Assembly: GCA_018814885.1 (NCBI GenBank)
Contig: JAHIYU010000199.1
Location: forward strand, 1-44,063
Source: a bacterium
GTDB taxonomy: Bacteria; Krumholzibacteriota; Krumholzibacteriia; LZORAL124-64-63
Length of the DNA stretch: 44,063 bases
Direction: 5' to 3'
Each line of letters begins with the position of its first letter. Position 1 is the first letter of the stretch. Under the pieces are notes generated by a model. It was given only the letters and a program-made list of their open reading frames with translations, was not told where the DNA came from and ran no database searches. Of this stretch, positions 8,818 through 18,426 are shown one piece after another. The translations under genes and the position numbers were made by a program.

Positions 8818-10113
8818 ATGACCCGACACGACATGATGTCCCTGCAGATGATGCTGACCGCTGCGCTGGTCCTGGTCGCGGCGCCGGCCCGGGCGGGAGA
8901 TCCGGAAATCAACCTCGGCACCACACGGGCCTCGATCGACCGGCTCGACATGCTGGTGCAGCCCCTGGAGGTGGTCTCGGGCGGGACCGAGGCCCAGGAG
9001 GCGGCCTGGCTGGTCGAGTCGGTCATCCGCATCGACCTGGACTACAGCGGTTTCTTCCGGGCCCTGTCGGTCGAGGACATGAGCGACACCACCCAGGTCC
9101 AGTACGCCGTGGAAGGACTGCTGGAGGGGCGGTTGCCGGGGACGGGCGTCACCGCGCAGGAGCGCGCCCCCCTGCTGACCCTGAAGCTCGTGGCGTATCC
9201 CGGGCGGCAGCTCCTGCTGAGCAAGCGCTACCGTCCGACCTGGGACCGACTGCGCGCCACCGCGCATCACTTCGTCAACGAGTTGCACCTGTTCCTGAAC
9301 ATGGAGGCGGGGATCAGCCTGACCAAGGTGGTCTTCGCGCGGGGCACCGGCGAGCGGCGCGACATCTACTGCGTCGACTACGACGGCGAGAACCTGCTGC
9401 GCCTGACGGCCAACCGCACCCTCAACCTGTTTCCCGCCTGGGCGCCCGACAACGACCGCGTGGCCTTCATGTCCTACCGGGATGGACAACAGGGCATCTA
9501 CCTGCTGGACACCGGCACGGGCAAGGTCCGGCTGGTGAACGAGACGATCGGTTCCAACCTGGCGCCCGCCTGGCACCCGGAAGGGGAGGAGGTGCTGGTG
9601 TCGCTGTCGAAGGTGGGACAGCACGAGATCTACCGCATGGACCTCGCCGGCAAGATCATCCGCCGCCTGACGGTCTCGCCGGCCATCGAGATCTCACCGT
9701 CGTGGTCCCCCACGGGCCGGGACGTGGTCTTCACCAGCGACAGGACCGGTTCTCCCCAGCTATATATAATGGACGCAGACGGTTCCGGTCGTCGTCGCCT
9801 CACCTTCGAGGGCCGCTACAACGACGCCGCGGACTGGTCCCCGAGCGGCGAACAGATCATCTACGCCTGCCGCGATGACGACATCACGCAGATCGTTTTG
9901 ATCGAGGCCCACGGGGAGAACAGGCGTGTCCTGACGGACACGTCGTGGCGGAATTGCGAGGATCCGAGCTGGGCTCCCGACGGACGCCACATCGTCTTCG
10001 CTTCCGACCGGACGGGCGTCTTCAAGCTCTACGTCATGGATGTCCGGGACGGCGCGAGTCGCCAGTTGACCTTTGGCGCCGAGTCGGATAAAACTCCTGA
10101 TTGGTCTCCTTGA
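8818..10113 (+). CDS. tolB: Periplasmic Tol-Pal protein TolB
   Basis: A 431-residue periplasmic protein with a signal peptide (cleavage expected after APARA, residue 26), an N-terminal alpha/beta domain to about 160 and a C-terminal beta-propeller of WD40-like PD40 repeats. Repeats are recognisable from AWAPDNDRVAFMS, AWHPEGEEVLVS, SWSPTGRDVVFTSD, DWSPSGEQIIYA and SWAPDGRHIVFASD, and the chain ends DKTPDWSP, as expected of a terminal propeller strand. It bridges the inner-membrane complex to Pal. It starts 4 nt after the TolA-like gene. Confidence 0.95.
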   Translation: MTRHDMMSLQMMLTAALVLVAAPARAGDPEINLGTTRASIDRLDMLVQPLEVVSGGTEAQEAAWLVESVIRIDLDYSGFFRALSVEDMSDTTQVQYAVEGLLEGRLPGTGVTAQERAPLLTLKLVAYPGRQLLLSKRYRPTWDRLRATAHHFVNELHLFLNMEAGISLTKVVFARGTGERRDIYCVDYDGENLLRLTANRTLNLFPAWAPDNDRVAFMSYRDGQQGIYLLDTGTGKVRLVNETIGSNLAPAWHPEGEEVLVSLSKVGQHEIYRMDLAGKIIRRLTVSPAIEISPSWSPTGRDVVFTSDRTGSPQLYIMDADGSGRRRLTFEGRYNDAADWSPSGEQIIYACRDDDITQIVLIEAHGENRRVLTDTSWRNCEDPSWAPDGRHIVFASDRTGVFKLYVMDVRDGASRQLTFGAESDKTPDWSP

Positions 10114-10184
10114 CATTGCGTGTTAGATTTCGCGGGTACTTGAACCGACCAAGACAGCGATTGCTGGAAAGGAGTCTCGTCATC

Positions 10185-10724
10185 ATGTACCGGACATTAT
10201 TGATGGTGAGTGTCATGCTGGTCGCCCTGCTCGTGTTCGCGGGCTGCGGCTCCAAGGAAGAACCCCCCGTGGTGACCGATACCACGCCGGTCGTCACCGA
10301 GCCTATCGTGGCGGAACCCGTCGTCGAGGAGCCCACCGACAAGGTGCCTCCCGCACCCGCGCCGATCGACTACGCGAGCATGACGCCCCAGGAGTACGGG
10401 ATCGAAGACGTGTTCTTCGCCTTCGACGAGTACAGCCTGACGGACGAAGCCATGAGGACGTTGAACGCCGCGTCCAGGATCATGCGGGAGCACTCCGACC
10501 TGGTCTACATGATCGAGGGCCACTGCGACGAGCGCGGCACCGTGGAATACAACCTGGCGCTGGGCGAGAGACGCGCCGTCGCCGTCCGTGATTACCTGGT
10601 CTCGCTGGGCATGCCGGCCCGCCAGCTGCGGATCACCTCCTACGGCGAGGAACGCCCCTTCGCGTTCGGCAGCAACGAGAGCGCCTGGGCGCTGAATCGC
10701 CGGGGCCACTTCTCGCGTCCCTAG
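10185..10724 (+). CDS. pal: Peptidoglycan-associated lipoprotein Pal
   Basis: Outer-membrane lipoprotein that binds peptidoglycan through an OmpA-type domain. The ATG at 10185 follows GGAAAGGAG (10167-10175) and gives 179 residues; the frame is open further upstream but without a better start. The signal peptide ends in a lipobox (VFAG-Cys, Cys21). A proline/valine-rich spacer of about 40 residues precedes the OmpA C-like domain: VFFAFDEYSLTDEA, IEGHCDERGTVEYNLALGERRA, SYGEERP. A TTGACA hexamer spans the tolB stop, but no convincing -10 follows, so Pal is probably transcribed with tolB. Confidence 0.95.
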   Translation: MYRTLLMVSVMLVALLVFAGCGSKEEPPVVTDTTPVVTEPIVAEPVVEEPTDKVPPAPAPIDYASMTPQEYGIEDVFFAFDEYSLTDEAMRTLNAASRIMREHSDLVYMIEGHCDERGTVEYNLALGERRAVAVRDYLVSLGMPARQLRITSYGEERPFAFGSNESAWALNRRGHFSRP

Positions 10725-10733
10725 GAGTCCGTG

Positions 10734-11510
10734 ATGGGCAGAGGCTACCGCCGGGCATTGGGCCTGCTGCCGATTCTGTTACTGGCAGCAGGCTGCAGCC
10801 CGCAGTTCGAACACATCGAATCCGCGGTCGAGCGCAACCGCGACGAGATTCGTCTCGTGCGCGACGAGCAGATGATCATCCGCCGGGAGGTGGAGAGCCT
10901 CAACGCGGTGCTGCGCTCGGACCAGGGCACCGGCCTGGAGTCCTCGGCGATCCTGCAGGCCAAGATCTCGCAGATGCTGAGCAAGCTGGACCGGGTCGAT
11001 CGCAAGCTTGACGACAACAACGAGTTCATGCGCAGCCTCTCCGCCCGGGTCGACCTGCTGGCCACCCGTCTCGGCCTGCCGACTCTCGGCGAGTACAAGA
11101 CCGTCTCGGGCGATGCCGCCGAACTGGACGTGCTGCCGGAGGAGGGACGCGCCCTCTTCAACGCCGCCCTGCTGGACCGCGACCGCGGGAACATGGCCGC
11201 GGCCGCCGAGGGCTTCCGGGAGTTCCGGGAGCGCTACGGCCGCTCCGAGTTGACCGACGACGCCGGCTACTGGCTGGGCGAGATGGCCTACGCGGACGGC
11301 GAGTACCAGCAGGCCCTGGCACACCTGCAAGGCGTGATCGACGGCCCGCGCGACGCAGACCGGCGGGCCGACGCCCTGCTCAAGGCCGTCTTCGCCGCCC
11401 AGGCCAAGGGCGACGAAGCGGCGGCCCGGAGCTTCCTGGAGACGCTGCGGAGGGATTTCCCCGATTCGGAACAAGCCGCCCTGGCCGAGGCGGAGATGTC
11501 GAGGCCGTGA
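10734..11510 (+). CDS. ybgF: YbgF/CpoB-like Tol-Pal cell-division coordinator, predicted lipoprotein
   Basis: A 258-residue protein 9 nt after pal. The ATG at 10734 is preferred to the adjacent GTG (10731) because the AGGAG at 10723-10727 is then 6 nt away. The N-terminus has a lipobox (LLLAAG-Cys) where Escherichia CpoB has an ordinary signal peptide. Residues about 30-120 form a coiled coil (ERNRDEIRLVRDEQMIIRR, SKLDRVDRKLDDNNEFMRSL in shorter pieces) and residues about 140-258 carry TPR-like helices (LFNAALLDRDRGN, YWLGEMAYADGEYQQAL, LLKAVFAAQAKGD). This is the YbgF architecture; the lipid anchor is the unusual part. Confidence 0.88.
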   Translation: MGRGYRRALGLLPILLLAAGCSPQFEHIESAVERNRDEIRLVRDEQMIIRREVESLNAVLRSDQGTGLESSAILQAKISQMLSKLDRVDRKLDDNNEFMRSLSARVDLLATRLGLPTLGEYKTVSGDAAELDVLPEEGRALFNAALLDRDRGNMAAAAEGFREFRERYGRSELTDDAGYWLGEMAYADGEYQQALAHLQGVIDGPRDADRRADALLKAVFAAQAKGDEAAARSFLETLRRDFPDSEQAALAEAEMSRP

Positions 11511-11532
11511 GGAAATTTGGAACGGAGGCGAG

Positions 11533-11856
11533 ATGAACAAGATCCCAGTCCTGAAGATGGCGCGCGACCTGTCCCAACCCTTCCGTCCGGTGGAGATCAC
11601 GGAACTCGACGGCGCCTATCACGCCTTCATCGTCCGCTACAGCGGCGACTACATCGCCCACAGCCATTCGGCCGACGAGTTCATCTACATCATGGAGGGC
11701 ATGATCGACGTCGAGCTGAACGACAAGACGGTGACCGTGAAGCAGGGCGAGGCGATCCTGATCCCCGCCGGCACGCCGCATCGGCCGCGCTGCAAGAACA
11801 TGGCCCTCGCGCTGGTCACCGAGACCAAGGGCCTGCAGATCGAAGGACGTGAATAG
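11533..11856 (+). CDS. Small single-domain cupin protein
   Basis: A 107-residue cupin. Motif 1 is GDYIAHSHSADEFIYIMEG (two histidines and a glutamate in metal-ligand positions), motif 2 is GEAILIPAGTPHRPRC with the third histidine, so a metal site is probably intact. An ACGGAGGCGAG ribosome site precedes the ATG. It could be a mannose-6-phosphate-isomerase-like or dioxygenase-like protein; the substrate cannot be inferred. It lies 22 nt after ybgF and is convergent with fbp, leaving only 27 nt between the two stop codons and no visible terminator. Confidence 0.85.
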   Translation: MNKIPVLKMARDLSQPFRPVEITELDGAYHAFIVRYSGDYIAHSHSADEFIYIMEGMIDVELNDKTVTVKQGEAILIPAGTPHRPRCKNMALALVTETKGLQIEGRE

Positions 11857-11883
11857 GTCCGTTCGCCCCTGCCTCGATCATCC

Positions 11884-12912
11884 TCAGAGGCCGGCCTCGC
11901 TCGCGGGGTCGGCCATCTTCTTCTCGATCCAGAGCACGGTCTCGCGGCTGCCGACGAAAAGGGGCACGCGCTGGTGCAGAGCTGTGGGCTGGATCTCGAG
12001 GATGGGACCCTGGCCGTTGCTCGCATAGCCGCCCGCCTGCTCGGCGATCATGGCCAGGGGGGCGGCCTCGTACAGGAGCCTCAGCTTGCCGTCAGGGCGT
12101 CCCTCGTGCGCCGGATAGAGGAACACGCCGCCGTACAGCAGGTTGCGGTGGAAGTCGGCCACGAGCGAGCCGATGTAACGGGCGGTAAGTCCCGGCGTGT
12201 CGTCGTCGCGCCCGTACTTGAGCCGGCGCACGATCTCGCGCACGACGGGCGGCCAGCGCGACTCGTAGCCCTCGTTGACGGAATACATCTGCGCGGCGAA
12301 GGGCATGCGTATGTTCTCGTGGCTGAGCAGGAACTCGCCGATGCCCGGATCCAGGGTGAAACCGTGCACGCCGTGGCCCGTCGTGTAGACGAACATGGTC
12401 GAGGAGCCGTAGATGACGTAGCCGGCCGCCAACAACGCGCTGCCGGGCTGCAGCAGGTCCGCGTCTCCCGGCACGCCACTCAGGGAGCGCCGCCGGTAGA
12501 TGGAAAAGATGGTGCCGATGCTCACGTTCGCGTCGATGTTGCTGGATCCGTCGAGGGGATCGAAGATCACTACGTAGTTGCCGCTGCCGCTGCCCACCTC
12601 CTTCACGACCGGTTCCTCGAGCTCCTCCGAGGCCAGCATGCAGGCCTGCCCGCGTCGCCCCAGGCAGCGCAGCATGATGCGGTTGGCGTACTCGTCGAGT
12701 TTCTGGACGATCTCGCCCTGCACGTTCTCCTCGCCGGTGGAACCCAGGATATCCTCCACCAGTCCGGCGCGGCCCACCTCGCGGGAGATGATCTTGGCGG
12801 CGAAGGAGATGTCGTTGAGCAGGCTCGTGAAGTCGCCGCTGGCGCTGGGGTGCATGCGCTGCAGGTCCAGGATATGCGATTCGACGTTCATGAGGTTGCC
12901 GGCTGGTGTCAT
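11884..12912 (-). CDS. fbp: Class I fructose-1,6-bisphosphatase
   Basis: Hydrolyses fructose-1,6-bisphosphate in gluconeogenesis. It has 342 residues, as expected for class I enzymes; the ATG at 12912 follows AGAGGAGCG on the minus strand. Metal and substrate motifs are visible: GEENVQGE near 60, SEELEEPV near 95, FDPLDGSSNID near 118-128 (metal ligands Asp, Asp and the following residues), IGSLVADFHRNLLYGGVFLYP near 255, and LRLLYEAAPLAMIAEQAGG near 285. No ribulose-bisphosphate pathway genes are nearby, so a gluconeogenic role is the simplest reading. Confidence 0.96.
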   Translation of the reverse strand: MTPAGNLMNVESHILDLQRMHPSASGDFTSLLNDISFAAKIISREVGRAGLVEDILGSTGEENVQGEIVQKLDEYANRIMLRCLGRRGQACMLASEELEEPVVKEVGSGSGNYVVIFDPLDGSSNIDANVSIGTIFSIYRRRSLSGVPGDADLLQPGSALLAAGYVIYGSSTMFVYTTGHGVHGFTLDPGIGEFLLSHENIRMPFAAQMYSVNEGYESRWPPVVREIVRRLKYGRDDDTPGLTARYIGSLVADFHRNLLYGGVFLYPAHEGRPDGKLRLLYEAAPLAMIAEQAGGYASNGQGPILEIQPTALHQRVPLFVGSRETVLWIEKKMADPASEAGL

Positions 12913-13126
12913 GGGGACGCTCCTCTGTGATATGGCTCCGACCGACTAATCTAGCAGGTTCGGCGGGGTCTGGCGAGTTCGGATGAGCCGGATTGGGGTT
13001 GCCAAGACGGGCCCGGTTTCGCATTGTTCGCCTGTGCGTCGGACGGACCTCTCGAGGCCGCGACGCGAAGTGGTCCGCAGACACGCGCCACCCATCCCCG
13101 GTACGCCGGATCCCTGGAGGAGAGCC

Positions 13127-14761
<1,635 letters not shown>

Positions 14762-14786
14762 CCGTCGGCGGGCGAGCGAGTGCGAA

Positions 14787-14819
14787 AAGGGGCGGTCCGT
14801 GCGGACCGCCCCTTGGTTT
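14787..14819 (+). terminator. Rho-independent terminator after pruA
   Basis: A perfect 13-bp stem AAGGGGCGGTCCG / CGGACCGCCCCTT (14787-14799 and 14802-14814) with a 2-nt loop, followed by GGTTT. The stem also begins with A residues on the other side, so it may stop transcripts from the minus-strand tRNA-Leu as well. Confidence 0.8.
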
Positions 14820-14827
14820 CACCTGCC

Positions 14828-14914
14828 TGGTGCCGGAGGTGGGACTTGAACCCACACGACCCGAAGGTCACCGGATTTTGAGTCCGACGCGTCTACCAGT
14901 TCCACCACTCCGGC
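14828..14914 (-). tRNA. tRNA-Leu (anticodon CAA)
   Basis: Class II tRNA of 87 nt including an encoded CCA (TGG at 14828-14830 on the plus strand). Acceptor stem GCCGGAG/CTCCGGC, five-base-pair anticodon stem TCGGA/TCCGG with loop CTCAAAA giving anticodon CAA, a long variable arm (GTGACCTTCGGGTC), and the T loop GTTCAAG. Reads UUG codons. Confidence 0.95.
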
Positions 14915-14925
14915 ACCGGGCGGCC

Positions 14926-14954
14926 ATGATAAGTCGCAGGGCCGACGGCGTCAA
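14926..14954 (-). promoter_or_regulatory. Promoter of tRNA-Leu
   Basis: On the minus strand TTGACG (14954-14949) is followed after exactly 17 nt by TATCAT (14931-14926), each 5 of 6 matches to the housekeeping consensus. The tRNA begins 11 nt downstream. Confidence 0.8.
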
Positions 14955-14977
14955 GGCGGCCGCCAGCCGAAACCCAT

Positions 14978-15008
14978 TTGACAGTCCGCAGCGGTTGACC
15001 CATATTAT
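14978..15008 (+). promoter_or_regulatory. Promoter of tRNA-Ala
   Basis: A perfect TTGACA (14978-14983), a 19-nt spacer and TATTAT (15003-15008) sit 12 nt upstream of the tRNA. The spacer is slightly long. It is back to back with the tRNA-Leu promoter. Confidence 0.7.
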
Positions 15009-15020
15009 GGCCTCTTCGGT

Positions 15021-15096
15021 GGGGCCATAGCTCAGCTGGGAGAGCGCATGACTGGCAGTCATGAGGTCAGGGGTTCGATCCCCCTTGGCTCCACCA
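15021..15096 (+). tRNA. tRNA-Ala (anticodon GGC)
   Basis: A 76-nt tRNA with encoded CCA. Acceptor stem GGGGCCA/TGGCTCC contains the G3:U70 wobble pair that identifies alanine tRNAs; anticodon loop CTGGCAG gives GGC; the D and T arms (GGTTCGATCC) are standard. Confidence 0.97.
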
Positions 15097-15113
15097 GAAA
15101 TCAGCATCAAGAA

Positions 15114-15150
15114 GGGGAGTTGGTGATATTGCCAACTCCCCTCGCGTTTC
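15114..15150 (+). terminator. Terminator after tRNA-Ala
   Basis: A perfect 10-bp stem GGGGAGTTGG / CCAACTCCCC (15114-15123, 15132-15141) with an 8-nt loop, followed by TCGCGTTTC. The U-tract is weak, but position right after the tRNA supports it. It is also positioned to end transcripts of the minus-strand cytochrome gene. Confidence 0.7.
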
Positions 15151-15187
15151 GGTGTCGGATCTGATGCCTGGCTGCTTGACTACCACT

Positions 15188-15565
15188 CTATCTGAACGCC
15201 TGCTTCGTCGCGCTCCAGCTCATGACGTCGTTGCCCACGAATTCGTGGCACGTGGAGCAGGTAAAGCCGTTCCCGTCGGACGGCGCGTTGACGCGGTGGA
15301 AGTTCCACAGGGGGTCGGGGATGTGGCATGCTGCGCAGGCGGAGGTCCGGGGGTTGTCGCCGATCGATACGTGGCATTCGGAGCAATCGGCGAACGACGT
15401 ATGGAAGTTGTGCAGTTGAGCGCCAGGTCCGCCCTCGAAAGCCGGATGGCACTGGTTGCAGTTGTTGGAGCCGCTGTAACGGGAGTAGGCGGAGGCCTGG
15501 GCCGCCCAGATCAGCGCCACGGCCGCCAGCGCCAGCATCGTCAGGATCGTTGTCCGTCTGTTCAT
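15188..15565 (-). CDS. Small secreted tetraheme cytochrome c
   Basis: 125 residues from the ATG at 15565, which follows AAGGAGA on the minus strand; an upstream in-frame start (15586) lacks a ribosome site. A signal peptide is clear (MNRRTTILTMLALAAVALIW, cleavage after AQASA). Four CXXCH haem motifs follow: CNQCH, CSECH, CAACH and CSTCH, with several extra histidines (HNFH, NFH) that could be distal ligands. It is a periplasmic electron carrier or a fragment-sized relative of larger multihaem cytochromes; the redox partner is unknown. It lies 149 nt downstream of the usher on the same strand, but has its own plausible -10 (TATAGT at 15652-15647 on the minus strand), so it may be independent. 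Confidence 0.9.
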   Translation of the reverse strand: MNRRTTILTMLALAAVALIWAAQASAYSRYSGSNNCNQCHPAFEGGPGAQLHNFHTSFADCSECHVSIGDNPRTSACAACHIPDPLWNFHRVNAPSDGNGFTCSTCHEFVGNDVMSWSATKQAFR

Positions 15566-15714
15566 GGTGGATCTCCTTCGCCGCACGAGGTGTCGCCGGC
15601 GCGCACCTCAAATGGCGACGCCGGAGCATGGAATACCTACCAATTAACTATAGAATAGCAGACGAGGCAACAAATGCTTTAACTATTTGAGATACTGAAG
15701 GATACGATGCCCCC

Positions 15715-18426
15715 TCATCGGGAAGCGCGGCGCACCTCCGTGGCGCGCAGGATGAAATCGTTGCCGGCGGAGACGCCGCCCTCGGGAGGTACGGCGGCGG
15801 CCACGGGCGGCGGCAGGCGCAGGTTCTTGCGCGCGATCGTCTCCGGGATGACGTGGATCTCGTACCACCCCGGGGGGATCTCCTGGAAGAGGTAGTAGCC
15901 GTCGAACTCGCTGACAGTCTTGCGCACCGAGCGTTGCGCCAGGTCGACGAGTTCCAGGCCGATGTTGCGCAGGGGTATGTCCCCGCCCGGGGTGCGGGCG
16001 TAGACGGTGCCCTCGATGTCGCCGGAATATGTGACCGGAAACTCCAGCACGACGTGGCCGCCCGGATGCCCTGTGGCGCGCACCCCCTCGCCCGAGGGCA
16101 GCAGGAAGGGATCCTGCAGGGACGTCAGGTCCAGCGAGAGATCACGCTCGCGATGCGCGGGCAGGCCGGCAAGATAGGCGATGCCGTTCGAGCCCGTGAC
16201 CGCCTCGTTCCAGGCGCCGGCGCCGGTGATGCGGACCTCGGGCAGGGGGGCGTCCTGGTCGTCGTACAGGCCGTTGGCGTTGCGATCCAGGAAGACGCGG
16301 GCCGAGGCGCCGTAACCCTCGGACATGCGTTGCCGCTGCACGTGCATGCGCATGGTCTCTGGCACCTTCGTCACCGACGTCGAGATGGCGAGGCTCAGGT
16401 AGGGCTTCTGCTCGCCCGCGGCGTTGGCGCTGAAGGCGACGCTGAAGGTGTCCATCAACAGCCCGAGCGAGCCGCCGAGGGTGGTGGGGATGGCGCCGTC
16501 GAAACGGTGCGTGGCGTGTGCGCCCAGCCGCAACCTGCCCAGGGGATTCCAGTAGGCGCTGCCGGAGACCGATTTGAGTGACGTGGTGGGCCGCAGACGG
16601 CTGCTCAACGATCCCCGCAGCAGCAGTGGACCCCAGATGCCCCGCGCGAGTTGATCCAGGAAGATCTGGTCGTAGTCCCCTAGCGAAGACCGGCTGTTGC
16701 GATACTCGAGCTTGGTGCTCATCTGCAGGCCGCGCCACAGGGTGGCCGCCCGCAGTTGCATCTGGTCCTGGCGGGTGATGCCCCGGCCGGTGTATCCGGT
16801 CGTCTGTACCTGCAGATCGTAGGCGAGATTGCGGTTGCCCCAGGTGGTGGATCCGCCGAGGCGGACGCGGGTCTCGTCGGTTCGTTGCTGGGTGACGGGA
16901 TTGGCGTCGCTCACGAAATCCCGGTAGAGGAACTGCTCGGCCGTCAGCGAGCGGGCGAACAGCCGTCCCCGCAGGGAGAAGCTGCCCGCGCTGCCGCCGT
17001 CGAGGGCGTTCACGCCGACGGCCTGCAGGTAGTAACCCGCCAGACAGCCGCTGGCGTTCAGACTCAGGTAGTCGTGTTCCACGCCCTCCAGCGGCTGGCG
17101 CGTCCAGCCGCCCTGCAGCGACAGCGGTTTGCCGAGCCCGTACCCCGCCTCGAGATGCCCGGTCCAGCGCCCCCGGTCGGGCGTGTCGTCCAGGAGATCG
17201 TCGCCCGTGACGAGGAAGCGCTCGTCCTGGACGCCGAACAGACGGTACTCTAGCCGACCCGGGGCGATCATGCTCGCGCCGACGTTCATGTCGCGCGTGT
17301 ATTCGCGCATTTGGCCCTGGGGACCGTAGAGGACGGTCCTGAACGTGTTCAGGCCGAAGACCAGCGGTACCTCGGTGAACAGGTAGCGGCCCGTCTCGTC
17401 GATCGTGCCGAAGTCCAGCAGCGTGTTGTTGCCGTAGAGCTCGGCCTCCCAGCCGGGCGGCCCGTCGCCGCTGATCTCCGTGCTGTCGAAGCGGTCGGGC
17501 CGGCGCAGGGGACGGTTGGACAGCAGCAGGCCCCGTCCCAGCTTGCCCCGCAGGACCAGCGGCGTGCTGGGCGCGTAGAGGTCGCCGAAGGAGAATTCGG
17601 TGGCCTGCAGCGGCCCCAGCAGCGCGCCGTAGGCGTCGGTGCGGCCGGCGCGGAGCCGCGTCGCGTTGATGACCTTGGCCCCCTCGGTGTGCGTCACGAA
17701 CACGTCTGTCGCGAGGGTCCCGACGTCGCCGCTGCTCTGGATCGAGAAGCGCGGCGTCATGTCCGGCTCGCGCCCGCGGTACTCGAAGTTGGCGTCCACG
17801 AGCGGCCACGTGAACAGGCGATACTCCGCCACCTGCAGCGGCAGACGTTCCGCAAGCGCGCCCCGGTCCAGGTGGCGCGTGCGGATGGCCTCGCGCTTGA
17901 GGCGGCTCTGCAGGGGGAGCGTCTCGCGGGGCGTGAGCTTGGCCAGGAGCTGTCCCACCTTCACCTCGATCGTGAAGGGGAACCAGGCCGAGAGCTGGGC
18001 GGTGTCGATGTAGATGTCGTCGTTGTCCGAGGCCGCCACGCCCGGCGGGCAGGCGTGCGTCTGGCCGTCGCTGACAACCACACGCGAGGCGAGATCGAGG
18101 GAGAAGCGGCGCGACTCGCTGATGAACCAGCCTGCGGCCCGCCCCTGTGCGGGGGAGACCTCGATGGCGAACTCCAGGACATCCGTCAAGGCGCCCAGGG
18201 GCATCAGGACGCCCCCGGGATGCTGGAAGGCGATCATGCCCGGACTGACGACCGCGCTGCCGATCCGCAGCTCGAGGATAATGAGGTTCTCGTCGCCGAG
18301 ATAGTCGGCCGCGTTCGTGGACTGGGCGTCTGAGGCTCCGGCCAGACAGAGCAGTGTGCACAGCAGAGTGGTCAACAGCCACATCATGTTGCGCAGAGAA
18401 CCCGTCCAGTACCGCAGGTGCTCCAT
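15715..18426 (-). CDS. Outer-membrane usher of a chaperone-usher pilus
   Basis: A 903-residue outer-membrane protein with a signal peptide (residues about 12-35, cleavage near DAQS). The order matches pilus ushers: N-terminal domain (about 40-170), a beta-barrel rich in alternating strands, and inside it a plug-like segment WEAELYGNNTLLDFGTIDETG with GLNTFRTVLYGPQGQMREY, the usual usher motif. The barrel continues to about residue 690. The C-terminus holds beta-sandwich domains: ARVFLDRNANGLYDDQDAPLP (a calcium-binding-like DxNxNGxxDxxD loop of the SdrD-B/CNA-B sort) and a carboxypeptidase-regulatory-like repeat GYYLFQEIPPGWYEIHV. The start ATG overlaps the chaperone stop by one base (TGATG). 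It assembles and secretes the pilins encoded upstream. Overall fold call is confident; membership of a particular usher clade is not. Confidence 0.85.
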   Translation of the reverse strand: MEHLRYWTGSLRNMMWLLTTLLCTLLCLAGASDAQSTNAADYLGDENLIILELRIGSAVVSPGMIAFQHPGGVLMPLGALTDVLEFAIEVSPAQGRAAGWFISESRRFSLDLASRVVVSDGQTHACPPGVAASDNDDIYIDTAQLSAWFPFTIEVKVGQLLAKLTPRETLPLQSRLKREAIRTRHLDRGALAERLPLQVAEYRLFTWPLVDANFEYRGREPDMTPRFSIQSSGDVGTLATDVFVTHTEGAKVINATRLRAGRTDAYGALLGPLQATEFSFGDLYAPSTPLVLRGKLGRGLLLSNRPLRRPDRFDSTEISGDGPPGWEAELYGNNTLLDFGTIDETGRYLFTEVPLVFGLNTFRTVLYGPQGQMREYTRDMNVGASMIAPGRLEYRLFGVQDERFLVTGDDLLDDTPDRGRWTGHLEAGYGLGKPLSLQGGWTRQPLEGVEHDYLSLNASGCLAGYYLQAVGVNALDGGSAGSFSLRGRLFARSLTAEQFLYRDFVSDANPVTQQRTDETRVRLGGSTTWGNRNLAYDLQVQTTGYTGRGITRQDQMQLRAATLWRGLQMSTKLEYRNSRSSLGDYDQIFLDQLARGIWGPLLLRGSLSSRLRPTTSLKSVSGSAYWNPLGRLRLGAHATHRFDGAIPTTLGGSLGLLMDTFSVAFSANAAGEQKPYLSLAISTSVTKVPETMRMHVQRQRMSEGYGASARVFLDRNANGLYDDQDAPLPEVRITGAGAWNEAVTGSNGIAYLAGLPAHRERDLSLDLTSLQDPFLLPSGEGVRATGHPGGHVVLEFPVTYSGDIEGTVYARTPGGDIPLRNIGLELVDLAQRSVRKTVSEFDGYYLFQEIPPGWYEIHVIPETIARKNLRLPPPVAAAVPPEGGVSAGNDFILRATEVRRASR

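Noticed and set aside
10110..10140. TTGACA at the tolB stop as a separate pal promoter
   Set aside because: The -35 is perfect, but no acceptable -10 lies at 16-18 nt.
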